Shown here piece by piece: positions 33,861 to 41,758 of a DNA stretch of 64,000 bases (the stretch's first letter is position 1; the number at the start of each line of letters is the position of its first letter). This stretch comes from Micromonospora endolithica. Its GTDB lineage: Bacteria > Actinomycetota > Actinomycetes > Mycobacteriales > Micromonosporaceae. The translations under genes and the position numbers were made by a program. A model generated the notes under the pieces. That model was not told the DNA's origin, did no database searches, and worked only from the letters and a program-made list of their open reading frames with translations. The DNA is taken from NCBI RefSeq assembly GCF_003626595.1, contig NZ_RBAK01000003.1:372001-436000 (forward strand), given 5' to 3'.

Positions 33861-34811
33861 GTGTCGACCTCTGATCTTGCCGGCGAGCCGGGCACGGGTG
33901 CGGGCGCCGGTCGGGCCCACTCCGGCTCCGATGACGCCGTCCCCTCCGCCGATTCGCCCGGGGTGGGTGTGGCGGCGCTGATCCGCCAGCGGCTGGGCGA
34001 GTGCAGCCCGGCCGAGCGCCGGGTCGCCCGCGCGCTGCTGGCCTCGTACCCGGCCGCCGGTCTGGGCACGGTCGCCTCGCTGGCCGAGCGGGCCGAGGTG
34101 AGTGCCCCGACCGTGCTGCGGTTCCTCAGCCGGCTCGGCTTCGGCGGCTACCCGGAGTTCCAGCGCGCGCTGCGCGACGAACTGGCCGAGCGGGAGACCT
34201 CGCCGCTGACCGCGTACCGGGCGGCGGAGCGGACCGGCGCGCCTCCGGCGGGGGCGCTGCCCCGGGCGGCGGCGACCCTGCCGGACGCGGTGGCCGGGAC
34301 GTTGGCCGAGCTGCCCCAGGGCGAGCTGGACGCGGCGGTCCGTCTCTTCGCCGACCAGCAGCTACGGGTGACCGCGGCGGGCGGCCGGTTCTCCGGGCTG
34401 CTCGCGCACTACCTGGTGCTGCACCTGATGCAGGTACGCGGGGGAAGCCGAGTGTTGCCGTCCACCCCGGTGGAGCGCACCGACATGCTCGTCGACGTGG
34501 GTCGGCGGGACCTCTTCGCCCTGTTCGACTTCCGCCGGTACGAGGAGCCCACGCTGGCCCTGGCCCGGGAGGTCACCGCACGGGGCGCCCGGGTGGTCCT
34601 GTTCACCGACCGGTGGTTGTCCCCGGTGGCCGGGCTCGCCGAGGTGGTGCTGCCCAGCCGGGTCGAGTCGCCCTCGCCGTACGACAGTTTCGTTCCGACG
34701 TTGGCCCTGGTGGAGACGCTGGTGGCGGCGTTGATCGACCGGCTCGGGCCGGCCGCCGGCAAGCGCCTGAAGGCGATGGAGCAGGCCCAGCAGACGTACG
34801 GGGGAAGCTGA
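33861..34811 (+). CDS. RpiR/MurR family transcriptional regulator (HTH + SIS)
   Basis: A 316-residue regulator. After a low-complexity N-terminus (about 1-35) comes the RpiR helix-turn-helix (CSPAERRVARALLASYPAAG, SLAERAEVSAPTVLRFLSRL, GFGGYPEFQRAL), then a SIS sugar-phosphate-type ligand domain (AAGGRFSGLLAHYL..., DFRRYEEPTLALAREV, GARVVLFTDRWLSPVA). RpiR proteins normally sense phosphosugars, but they also control amino-acid and N-acyl-sugar importers. GTG 33861 starts the family-like part. It lies directly before the importer operon and the GTTAC palindromes, its likely sites. Confidence 0.9.
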   Translation: MSTSDLAGEPGTGAGAGRAHSGSDDAVPSADSPGVGVAALIRQRLGECSPAERRVARALLASYPAAGLGTVASLAERAEVSAPTVLRFLSRLGFGGYPEFQRALRDELAERETSPLTAYRAAERTGAPPAGALPRAAATLPDAVAGTLAELPQGELDAAVRLFADQQLRVTAAGGRFSGLLAHYLVLHLMQVRGGSRVLPSTPVERTDMLVDVGRRDLFALFDFRRYEEPTLALAREVTARGARVVLFTDRWLSPVAGLAEVVLPSRVESPSPYDSFVPTLALVETLVAALIDRLGPAAGKRLKAMEQAQQTYGGS

Positions 34812-34828
34812 GCGACACCCGATGTGGC

Positions 34829-34872
34829 GTTACAGAAAACTGTAACCCCATCGAGATCGTAACGTGCGTTAC
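34829..34872. promoter_or_regulatory. Two palindromic operators before the ABC importer
   Basis: GTTACAGAAAACTGTAAC (34829-34846, 7-bp arms) and GTAACGTGCGTTAC (34859-34872, 6-bp arms) lie 41 to 85 bp upstream of ATG 34914. They share the half-site GTTACAG/GTAAC, so one dimeric regulator, most simply the adjacent RpiR protein, may bind both. Confidence 0.75.
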
Positions 34873-34913
34873 AGTCCGGGGGCTGGTTCGACTGGCACCC
34901 GGAAGGACACCCC

Positions 34914-35861
34914 ATGCGCATCCGTCACCTTGCCCTGGCCACCACGGCCACGGCCCTCCTCGCCGTCACCGCCGGCTGCGGCGGCGACTCCTCCTCCACC
35001 GCCGCGACCGGCGACGAGGTCAAGACCGTCACCGTCACCATCGCGGGTGTCGGTGAGGTCACCACCGACGCCAACCTGGCCCGGAAGGTCCCCGGCGACG
35101 TCCGGGACCGCGGCACCCTGACCGTGGCGACCAACGCCCCCTACGAGCCCTTCATCGACTTCGCCGAGGAGGGGCGCACCGACGCGTTCAAGGGCCTGGA
35201 CCACGACCTGTTCATGGCCGCCTCCGCGCGGCTCGGCATCAAGGCCACCTTCACCCAGCAGCCGTTCGACGGACTGGTCCCGGGGCTGCAGGCCGCCAAG
35301 TACGACGCCATCGCCGGCGGCATCACCGACAAGAAGGAACGCCAGCAGGTCGCCACCTTCGTCGACTACTCCGCCTCCGGCACCGGCTTCCTGGTCAAGA
35401 CCGGCAACCCGCTCGCCGTGAAGACCGTCGCCGACCTGTGCGGGCGCAAGGTGGCCGTGCAGAAGGCGAGCAACCAGGCGAAGAACCTGGCCGACTACAG
35501 CAAGTCCGACTGTGCCGGCCGGGCGATCGAGGTCAAGGAGTACCCGGAGAACCCGCAGGCGGTGCAGGCGCTGATCGCCGGCAACGTCGACGTGGTCGCC
35601 GCCACCAAGGTCAACCTGGTGGACATCGCACCCGGTCTCGCCGGCAAGGCCGACCTGGTCGAGGACCCGTCCGCCCCGAACGGCTGGCTGGCCAGCCCCA
35701 ACGGCTTCGGCTTCCTCAAGGCCCAGAAGGAACTGGCCCAGGCGTACCAGGCCGCGGTGCAGTCGCTGATCGACGACGGCACCTACACCAAGATCCTCGC
35801 CCAGTGGAAGCAGGAGCCGATCGCGATCAAGCAGGCCACCATCGACCAGGCCATCGACTGA
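34914..35861 (+). CDS. Amino-acid-type ABC importer substrate-binding lipoprotein
   Basis: A 315-residue exported lipoprotein with signal peptide and lipobox VTAGC (C22). It is a family 3 solute-binding protein: LTVATNAPYEPFIDF, DHDLFMAASARLGIKATF, FDGLVPGLQAAKYDAIAGG and a late KAQKELAQAYQAAV. These proteins bind amino acids, opines or small peptides at the outer membrane face of the cytoplasmic membrane. An about 40-residue spacer precedes the fold. A stable hairpin after its stop separates it from the permease gene and may give it a higher transcript level. Confidence 0.92.
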   Translation: MRIRHLALATTATALLAVTAGCGGDSSSTAATGDEVKTVTVTIAGVGEVTTDANLARKVPGDVRDRGTLTVATNAPYEPFIDFAEEGRTDAFKGLDHDLFMAASARLGIKATFTQQPFDGLVPGLQAAKYDAIAGGITDKKERQQVATFVDYSASGTGFLVKTGNPLAVKTVADLCGRKVAVQKASNQAKNLADYSKSDCAGRAIEVKEYPENPQAVQALIAGNVDVVAATKVNLVDIAPGLAGKADLVEDPSAPNGWLASPNGFGFLKAQKELAQAYQAAVQSLIDDGTYTKILAQWKQEPIAIKQATIDQAID

Positions 35862-35887
35862 CCTCGGCGGAGGCGACTCCCTGAACC

Positions 35888-35950
35888 GCGGTCGCCGGGC
35901 GCCCTTTCGACACCGTGAGGGCGGGCCCGGAAGGCGCGCCCGGCGACCGC
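35888..35950 (+). promoter_or_regulatory. Intra-operon stem-loop after the binding-protein gene
   Basis: Perfect 14-bp arms GCGGTCGCCGGGCG (35888-35901) and complement (35937-35950). It lies between binding-protein and permease genes of one operon, a common site for partial termination or mRNA protection that raises binding-protein output. Confidence 0.65.
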
Positions 35951-35960
35951 CGCACCACAC

Positions 35961-36009
35961 TTCGTTCGCGACTGCGGGGCTCCGCTGCGCCGCACTCCTC
36001 GCGCTCACC
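35961..36009 (-). repeat. Inverted single copy of the 59-bp repeat (family B)
   Basis: The reverse complement of 35961-36009 matches the first 49 bp of the tandem unit at 37694, with one difference (GCGGCG-C-AGCGG against GCGGCG-A-AGCGG). It lies 24 bp before the permease gene. Confidence 0.9.
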
Positions 36010-36033
36010 CGGCCCCGCCGCTGGAGGCACTCA

Positions 36034-36888
36034 ATGACGAGCGACACCGAGACGGTACGGGTGGTCCCCGTACGGCACTACGGGCGCTGGCTGACCGCGA
36101 TCCTCGTGGTCGGCGTGGCGGCCCTCTTCCTCCGGGCGCTGCTGGACAGCCCCAACCTCGAACCCGCCACCATCGGCGAGTACCTGTTCAAGGACTACAT
36201 CCTCGACGGCGTGGTCACCACGCTCTGGTTGACCCTGCTGGCGATGGTGCTCGGTACCGTCGGTGGCGTCCTGCTCGCCGTCATGCGGCTGTCGGCCAAC
36301 CCCGTGCTGCGCGGCGTCTCCTGGGCCTTCATCTGGATCTTCCGGGGCACCCCGCTGCTGGTGCAGATCATCTTCTTCGGCTTCCTCGGCGCGCTGTTCC
36401 CCCGGATCACGTTCAGCCTGCCGTTCACCGACCTGGTCCTGTTCGACAAGCCGACCAGCGTCGTGGTCACCGGCACCGTCGCCGCCGTGCTCGCCCTGTC
36501 GCTCAACGAGATGGCGTACGCCGCCGAGGTGATCCGGGGCGGTATCCTCGCCGTCGACGCGGGGCAGACCGAGGCCGCCGCAGCTCTCGGCATGAGCCCC
36601 GCGCTGACCCTGCGTCGGGTGGTCCTGCCCCAGGCGATGCGCGTCATCATCCCGCCGATGGGCAACGAGACCATCACCATGCTCAAGTCCACCGCACTGG
36701 TGTCGATCATTGCCGGCCGTGACCTGATGACCGCCGTGCAGACCGTCTACCAGGGCAACTACAAGGTGATCCCGCTGCTCGTCGTGGCGGCGATCTGGTA
36801 CCTGGCGCTGGTCAGCCTGCTGTCCGCCGGCCAGTGGGCGATCGAGCGCCGGTTCGGCCGCGGTTTCGCCCGGGGAGGAGTCCGATGA
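36034..36888 (+). CDS. Amino acid ABC transporter permease
   Basis: A 284-residue HisM/GlnP-type permease. Helices begin near residues 22, 62, 92 and later. The conserved region [18 protein letters not shown] and the EAA loop region [19 protein letters not shown] then [17 protein letters not shown] confirm the polar amino acid family. As the only permease gene it probably acts as a homodimer. ATG 36034 follows GGAGGCACTCA. It overlaps the ATPase gene by 4 bp. Confidence 0.94.
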   Translation: MTSDTETVRVVPVRHYGRWLTAILVVGVAALFLRALLDSPNLEPATIGEYLFKDYILDGVVTTLWLTLLAMVLGTVGGVLLAVMRLSANPVLRGVSWAFIWIFRGTPLLVQIIFFGFLGALFPRITFSLPFTDLVLFDKPTSVVVTGTVAAVLALSLNEMAYAAEVIRGGILAVDAGQTEAAAALGMSPALTLRRVVLPQAMRVIIPPMGNETITMLKSTALVSIIAGRDLMTAVQTVYQGNYKVIPLLVVAAIWYLALVSLLSAGQWAIERRFGRGFARGGVR

Positions 36889-37697
36889 CCACGCAAGCCA
36901 CCACCGGCGGAGCCGAGGCGCCGGCTGCCGTCCAGACACGGCCGATGGTGCGGGCCGAGGGCGTCACCAAGAAGTTCGGACCGGTCGAGGTGCTCAAGGG
37001 CATCGACATGACCGTCGCCCCGGGCGAGGTCGCCTGCCTGCTCGGCCCCTCCGGCTCGGGCAAGTCCACCTTCCTGCGCTGCATCAACCACCTGGAACGC
37101 ATCGACGGCGGGCAGCTCTGGGTCGACGGCGACCTGGTCGGCTACCGCCGCCAGGGTGACAAGCTCTACGAGCTGAAGGCCCGCGAGGTGGCCCGCCGCC
37201 GCCGGGACATCGGCATGGTCTTCCAACGGTTCAACCTCTTCCCGCACCTCACCGCGCTCGGCAACGTCATCGAGGCACCGGTACGCGTTCTCGGTACCCC
37301 CCGCGACCGCGCCCGCGCCGAGGCGTCGGCCCTGCTGGAACGGGTGGGACTGGCCGAGAAGGCGAACAGCTACCCGGGACAGCTCTCCGGCGGCCAGCAG
37401 CAACGGGTCGCGATCGCCCGCGCGCTGGCCATGCACCCGAAGCTGATGCTCTTCGACGAGCCGACCTCGGCACTCGACCCGGAACTCGTCGGCGACGTGC
37501 TCGACGTGATGAAGAGCCTCGCCGCCGACGGCATGACGATGGTCGTGGTCACCCACGAGATGGGGTTCGCCCGCGAGGTCGCCGACTCGGTCGCCTTCCT
37601 CGACGGCGGTGTGGTGGTCGAGTCCGGCCCACCGGGCGAGGTGCTCGGCAACCCGACGCACGCCCGCACCCGCGCCTTCCTGGACAAGGTCCTGTGA
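36885..37697 (+). CDS. Amino acid ABC transporter ATPase
   Basis: A 270-residue ATPase of the polar amino acid (GlnQ/HisP) group. Walker [12 protein letters not shown]-loop [11 protein letters not shown], signature [15 protein letters not shown], Walker [16 protein letters not shown] and H-loop [15 protein letters not shown] are all intact. A 20-residue hydrophilic extension precedes the usual start. GGGGAGGAG at 36872-36880 supports ATG 36885. The TGA stop is within the first tandem repeat unit, so repeat growth started at the end of this gene. Confidence 0.95.
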   Translation: MTTQATTGGAEAPAAVQTRPMVRAEGVTKKFGPVEVLKGIDMTVAPGEVACLLGPSGSGKSTFLRCINHLERIDGGQLWVDGDLVGYRRQGDKLYELKAREVARRRRDIGMVFQRFNLFPHLTALGNVIEAPVRVLGTPRDRARAEASALLERVGLAEKANSYPGQLSGGQQQRVAIARALAMHPKLMLFDEPTSALDPELVGDVLDVMKSLAADGMTMVVVTHEMGFAREVADSVAFLDGGVVVESGPPGEVLGNPTHARTRAFLDKVL

Positions 37698-37928
37698 GCG
37701 CGAGGAGTGCGGCGAAGCGGAGCCCCGCAGTCGCGAACGAAAGGGCAGCTCGGTGAGCGCGAGGAGTGCGGCGAAGCGGAGCCCCGCAGTCGCGAACGAA
37801 AGGGCAGCTCGGTGAGCGCGAGGAGTGCGGCGAAGCGGAGCCCCGCAGTCGCGAACGAAAGGGCAGCTCGGTGAGCGCGAAGGAGTGCGGCGAAGCGCAG
37901 CCCCGCAGTCGCGAACGACAGCAGCGCG
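37694..37928 (+). repeat. Tandem 59-bp repeat, four copies (family B)
   Basis: Units begin at 37694, 37753, 37812 and 37871, each starting GTGAGCGCGAGGAGTGCGGC and ending AAAGGGCAGCTCG in the first three. The fourth has one inserted A, one A-to-C style change in the middle and an altered end that runs into the M20 start codon (37929). Each unit carries GTGAGC and GAGGAGTG, so it resembles a translation start. An inverted copy lies at 35961-36009. Confidence 0.95.
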
Positions 37929-39113
37929 GTGAGTGCGGTCGGCGGCGCCGAGCTGCTCGCGGCGGCCGGGGGCCGGCTCGCCGCGTACCACGAGCGCCTC
38001 GCGCGGCTGGTCGGCGTCGACTCCGGGTCCGGACACGTGGACGGCCTGCGGCAGGTCGCCGACCTGGTGCAGACCTGGTGCCTGGAGGCCGGCATGGCGG
38101 TGGAACGCGAACCGGTCGCCGACCCGTCCGGCCGGCCGCTCGGCGACGTGCTAATCGGTCGGCGGCGGGGCCGGGGTCGACGGCGCATCCTGCTCGCCGG
38201 TCACCTGGACACCGTCTTCCCGCCCGGCACGGCCGCCGCCCGACCCTTCCGGGTGCAGGACGGCCGGGCGTACGGCCCGGGGGTCAGCGACGACAAGGGC
38301 GGCGTGCTCGCCGGCCTGGCCGCCGTCGAGGTCCTGGTCGCGCTCGACCGCGAGGAGTACGGCGAGCTGGTGCTGGTCTGCACCCCGGACGAGGAGATCG
38401 GGTCGACGGGCAGCCGCCCGTTGCTGCGTACCCTCGGGTCCGTGGCCGACGTGGCACTGTGCCTGGAGTGCGCCCGGGACAACGGTGACCTGGTGTCGGC
38501 CCGCAAAGGCGTCGCGGACCTGGAGGTGACGCTGCGCGGCCGGGCCGCGCACGCGGGCATCGAGCCGGAACGCGGGGCGAACGCGCTGCTCGCCGCGGCC
38601 CGGCTGACCGTCGCCCTGGACGCGCTCAACGGCCGGTGGCCCGGCGTCACCGTGAACGTCGGCCACCTCGCCTCCGGCGACCGGCCGAACGTCGTCCCGG
38701 ACCGGGCCCGCATGCTGGTGGACCTGCGCGCCTGGCACACCCGGGAGTACGAGGCGGCGCTCGCCGAGATCCGCCGGCTGGTCGCCGAGCCGCAGGTCTC
38801 CGGGGTACGCGCCGAGGTGGCCGTGCACGCGCCCACCCCGCCGTGGGAGCCGGGACCGGCCGGGCAGCGGCTCACCGAGCTGGCCGCCAAGGTCGGTGCC
38901 GGGTTGGGCGTACCCGTGTCGCACACCGCGACCGGCGGCTGCGCCGACGCGAACCTGCTCGCCGAGGCCGGCGCGGCGGTGCTCGACGGGCTCGGCCCGG
39001 TCGGCGGAGCCGACCACAGTCCGTCGGAGTGGCTGGACCTGGACTCCGTCGTCCCGCGGACAGCGCTGCTCGCCGGCCTGATCGACGAGGTCAGCCGGGC
39101 GGACCGGGACTGA
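37929..39113 (+). CDS. M20 family metallopeptidase
   Basis: A 394-residue zinc peptidase of the M20/ArgE/DapE/CPG2 family. Metal and catalytic residues are in place: H92 and D94 in GHLDTVFP, D121-D122 in GVSDDKGG, E155-E156 in PDEEIGS, and the last ligand in GADHSPSEW. The middle lid domain begins at LEVTLRGRAAHAGIEPERGANA. It has no signal peptide, so it acts in the cytoplasm, probably on dipeptides or acylated amino acids brought in by the importer just upstream. GTG 37929 directly follows the tandem repeats, whose GAGGAG or GCAGCG sequence would serve as a weak ribosome site. Confidence 0.93.
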   Translation: MSAVGGAELLAAAGGRLAAYHERLARLVGVDSGSGHVDGLRQVADLVQTWCLEAGMAVEREPVADPSGRPLGDVLIGRRRGRGRRRILLAGHLDTVFPPGTAAARPFRVQDGRAYGPGVSDDKGGVLAGLAAVEVLVALDREEYGELVLVCTPDEEIGSTGSRPLLRTLGSVADVALCLECARDNGDLVSARKGVADLEVTLRGRAAHAGIEPERGANALLAAARLTVALDALNGRWPGVTVNVGHLASGDRPNVVPDRARMLVDLRAWHTREYEAALAEIRRLVAEPQVSGVRAEVAVHAPTPPWEPGPAGQRLTELAAKVGAGLGVPVSHTATGGCADANLLAEAGAAVLDGLGPVGGADHSPSEWLDLDSVVPRTALLAGLIDEVSRADRD

Positions 39114-39129
39114 TCCCGGGCGGACGCGC

Positions 39130-39161
39130 GAGAGCCGGTCCCCGTCCGGGGACCGGCTCTC
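39130..39161. terminator. Perfect 14-bp terminator hairpin
   Basis: GAGAGCCGGTCCCC (39130-39143), loop GTCC, and exact complement 39148-39161. It is 17 bp after the M20 stop and 16 bp from the C39 stop on the other strand. Confidence 0.88.
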
Positions 39162-39176
39162 GTGGTCGTCGCGCGA

Positions 39177-39842
39177 TCAGGCGGAGTAGCCGCGCTCGGC
39201 GATCCAGTTGGCGACCTTCTCCAGCGTCATCCAGTACTCGCCCTCGGGCGCCGCCGGGTCGGCGATCCGGAGCAGGTCACCGCCGTCGCGGTAGCCGACC
39301 AGGGTCAGGTAGTGGCCGCCCTCGTACGAGTGCGGGTTGCCGGCGGTGTCGACCGCGGTGCCCTTGATGTTGGCCACCACCGGGCGGCCGGCTTCCAGCG
39401 CGTCGCGCACGTCAGCCCGGAGCCGGTCCACCTCCGCCGGCTTGGCCACCGGGCCCGGGATCTCGGTCGTCTCGTAGCCGGCGCCGGTCAGCTCGTTGAG
39501 CACCCGGGTGATGTCCAGTGCCGAGTCGGTGCCGGCCTCGGTGGTACCCAGCATCTTCGCGACCTGGTCCTGGGTCAGCGCCTTGCCCTTCGCGGACAGG
39601 GCGATCCGGGTCGCCGCCGGCCCGCAGTAGTAGAAGTTCGGCTGAGCCTGGTACTCGACGCCCAGCCGGCGCTCGGCCTTGTCGGCCTTGTCGGCTCGGG
39701 CGGTGCTGCCGGTGGTCGTGGTGCCGGGTGGCGCGATGGTGGTGGGCGCGGCGTGCGCGGCGGCGGCCGGGCCGGCGATGCACCCGCCGGCCACCAGCAG
39801 GCCGGCGACGGACAGACCGCTCTTCTGCATGATCGGATTCAT
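39177..39842 (-). CDS. Secreted C39-family cysteine peptidase-like protein
   Basis: A 221-residue exported protein. Signal peptide MNPIMQKSGLSVAGLLVAGG with cleavage near AHAAP. The papain-like triad of the C39_2 family is visible: C73 in NFYYCGPAA, H177 in YEGGHYLTLVGY and D195 in RIADPA. Related secreted proteins are processing or cell-wall-linked peptidases; the target is unknown. ATG at 39842 is chosen since the signal peptide then begins properly. Its leader shares a 16-base element and a related signal peptide with the gene at 40850, so the two may be co-controlled. Confidence 0.85.
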   Translation of the reverse strand: MNPIMQKSGLSVAGLLVAGGCIAGPAAAAHAAPTTIAPPGTTTTGSTARADKADKAERRLGVEYQAQPNFYYCGPAATRIALSAKGKALTQDQVAKMLGTTEAGTDSALDITRVLNELTGAGYETTEIPGPVAKPAEVDRLRADVRDALEAGRPVVANIKGTAVDTAGNPHSYEGGHYLTLVGYRDGGDLLRIADPAAPEGEYWMTLEKVANWIAERGYSA

Positions 39843-40074
39843 CAGTCGGGCTCCGTTCGGGGGTCTGACGCCTCCGGGGGGCGGAGGCGGCAAGCACCGG
39901 GAAGGGCGCTCGGCTTCACCGGTCCGACGGCAGGTGGTGACCGCCCGCCGGCTTACCGGGGGTGCAACCGCCCTGCTTCCGACTTCATTCCGGTGCTGCT
40001 GGGCCAGGTTCCCGGTGCCGCTGGGCGGGAAGGGGCCTCCCCCGAGGGTGGAACCGGACGGCTCGCGCGTCCGG
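39843..40074 (-). promoter_or_regulatory. Structured 5' leader of the C39 gene
   Basis: 230 bases without a gene. On the coding strand a hairpin (CGCCTCC with GGAGGCG, 39869-39889) lies 26 bases before the start, followed by GACCCCCGAACGGAGC (39850-39865), also present before the 40850 gene. I compared it by eye with cobalamin and cyclic-di-AMP riboswitch consensus sequences and found no convincing match. Confidence 0.4.
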
Positions 40075-40482
40075 TCAGAGACTGCCCAACAGGCGCGTCA
40101 CGGTGATCTCGATGACGACCCGCTCCGGGTTGGGGCGCGGGGTCCGGTACCGCTCGGCGTACCGGCGCTCGGCCTCGGCCACGGCCGGCGCGTCGGAGCG
40201 GACCACCGCCCGGCCCTCGATCGTCAACCAGCGCCGCCCGTCGACGTGACACACCGCCACCGGCGTTCCGTCCGGGCCGGCCGCCGCGACATGCCGCGCC
40301 TTGCGGGACGTGCCGCTGGTGATCACCCGTGCGAGGTTCGCCCCGGCGTCGAAGGTGACCCCCACCGGTACGACGTGCGGGGTGCCGTCCGCCCGCAGGG
40401 TGGTCAGAGTCGCCAGGTGGCGCTCCCGGCAGAACGCGGTGACCCGCTCGTCGTACGGGTCCAACCGATGGTCACCCGGCAT
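40075..40482 (-). CDS. PPOX-class (pyridoxamine 5'-phosphate oxidase-like) flavin/F420 protein
   Basis: A 135-residue split-barrel protein. [20 protein letters not shown], then [25 protein letters not shown] and [19 protein letters not shown] follow the PPOX-class F420-dependent oxidoreductase pattern; F420 use is likely in actinomycetes but not proven. ATG at 40482. It precedes the C39 gene on the same strand with a 232-bp gap, so they are probably separate units. Confidence 0.88.
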   Translation of the reverse strand: MPGDHRLDPYDERVTAFCRERHLATLTTLRADGTPHVVPVGVTFDAGANLARVITSGTSRKARHVAAAGPDGTPVAVCHVDGRRWLTIEGRAVVRSDAPAVAEAERRYAERYRTPRPNPERVVIEITVTRLLGSL

Positions 40483-40849
40483 TCACGTCCCCTGTCTCAC
40501 GGCGCAGCCCCGATCATGGCACGGCGGGTGGCCTGTGCCCCAATCTGGGTTGGTTGTCCGGTTCGGGGTGTGGTCGGGGGCACCCCGGTGGCGGAATGCC
40601 GGCCGGGCCGGGGTCGTTACACCATGCGGACGATCGAGTAGCACCCCCGACCTGCGGTTCTCCGCAGGGTCCGAAGGGGGCCCCGGGCCCCTCCGGGAAT
40701 GGGGGTGGCCGGCCGGTCGTTGGATCCCCCCGACGCCACGCACCGGGCATCCCCCTGCTCGTGACACGCGTGCGCCGAATCTTCTTCCGAACGCCCACGC
40801 CCTTTCCCCCTGTGGTGTGGGTTGTCGACCCCCGAATGGAGCTTCTGTG
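40483..40849. promoter_or_regulatory. Long leader of the secreted lysozyme-like gene
   Basis: 367 bases with no gene. It contains CCTGCGG-TTCT-CCGCAGG (40650-40667), a GGGGGCCCC/GGGCCCCTC symmetry just after it, and GACCCCCGAATGGAGC (40827-40842) before the start. The length and structure suggest an RNA-based control element of the plus-strand gene, but I could not assign it to a known class. Confidence 0.45.
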
Positions 40850-41437
40850 ATGAACACGATCATGCGTAAGAGCGTTCTGGGTATTGCTGGTCTGGCCTTC
40901 GCCGGTGGCATGTTCGCCGGCCCCGCCACCGCCCACGCCGCCCCGTCGGTGCAGTCCCCGCCCGTCGCGGTGGCGGTGCAGGCCGACAAGCCCGACACGG
41001 GCAAGTTGATCCCGCACGGTGTGCAGGGCGCGCAGTCGCGGATCGACCTGTCCGACGAGCAGACGGCCAATGTCAAGGCGATCATCGCCGCGACGAAGAA
41101 GGCCGGCATGGACGAGCGCGCCGCGGTCGTGTCGATCGCGACGGCGTTGCAGGAGTCGAAGCTGGAGAACCTGGGTCACCTGGGTGACCGCAACGACCAC
41201 GACTCGCAGGGCCTGTTCCAGCAGCGCCCGTCCTCCGGTTGGGGCACGGTGGAGCAGATCACCGACCCCGAGTACTCCACCCTGGCGTTCCTCAAGGGCC
41301 TCAAGCAGGTCGACGGCTGGCAGGACATGCCCCTGACCGACGCCGCGCAGACCGTGCAGGTGTCGGCCTACCCCGACCACTACGCCCAGTGGGAGCAGCA
41401 GGCCGCCGACCTCGTCGCCCAGCACTGGAACAACTGA
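40850..41437 (+). CDS. Secreted lysozyme/transglycosylase-like protein
   Basis: A 195-residue exported protein with signal peptide MNTIMRKSVLGIAGLAFAGG and cleavage near AHAAP. The conserved part (about 70-190) carries VVSIATALQESKLENL with a candidate catalytic glutamate E102 and NDHDSQGLFQQRPSSGWGT, a pattern shared by secreted actinobacterial proteins with a lysozyme-like fold. It may cleave peptidoglycan. Preceded by a long structured leader, as is common for wall-hydrolase genes, and followed by a very strong terminator at 41465-41504. Confidence 0.75.
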   Translation: MNTIMRKSVLGIAGLAFAGGMFAGPATAHAAPSVQSPPVAVAVQADKPDTGKLIPHGVQGAQSRIDLSDEQTANVKAIIAATKKAGMDERAAVVSIATALQESKLENLGHLGDRNDHDSQGLFQQRPSSGWGTVEQITDPEYSTLAFLKGLKQVDGWQDMPLTDAAQTVQVSAYPDHYAQWEQQAADLVAQHWNN

Positions 41438-41464
41438 CAGCTTTCCTCGTAAGGGGGAACAAAG

Positions 41465-41504
41465 GCCGCTGGCCGGCACCCGAACCCGGGTGCCGGCCAG
41501 CGGC
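41465..41504. terminator. Perfect 17-bp terminator hairpin
   Basis: Arms GCCGCTGGCCGGCACCC (41465-41481) and complement (41488-41504), loop GAACCC, 28 bp after the stop of the lysozyme-like gene. Confidence 0.9.
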
Positions 41505-41518
41505 GTCTGTGCGTGCAG

Positions 41519-41563
41519 ATCTTGGACAGTTACCGTCCCGCCGGAACAGAAACTGTCCAAGAT
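41519..41563. repeat. Intergenic inverted repeat (13-bp arms)
   Basis: ATCTTGGACAGTT (41519-41531) pairs perfectly with AACTGTCCAAGAT (41551-41563). It is AT-richer than its surroundings, lies 15 bp after the terminator hairpin and resembles a dispersed palindrome or a protein-binding site; 195 bp remain before the next gene. Confidence 0.75.
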
Positions 41564-41758
41564 TCACGTTGACGCTCCGCCCGGGCCGGCGATCGTGCGG
41601 TTTCGGTCGGCGCGGAAGACGCGGATCGGGCAGGACGACGACACCAAGCGCAAGATCGCGAAGCGGCACGGTGCGGGCTGCGGCCGGGCGGGCGGGAAGG
41701 GTGATCCGGGAGCGTCATCGACGCGTATCTCCCCGTGGGGACCGTGAAAGGGGAGACG

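Noticed and set aside
37694-37928. CRISPR array
   Set aside because: The repeats are contiguous 59-bp units without unique spacers and there are no cas genes; they are a plain tandem repeat.
39843-40074. Cyclic-di-AMP or cobalamin riboswitch before the C39 gene
   Set aside because: Fragments such as GGTGAAGCC recall these classes, but the conserved core blocks are missing in order, so I left it as an unassigned leader.
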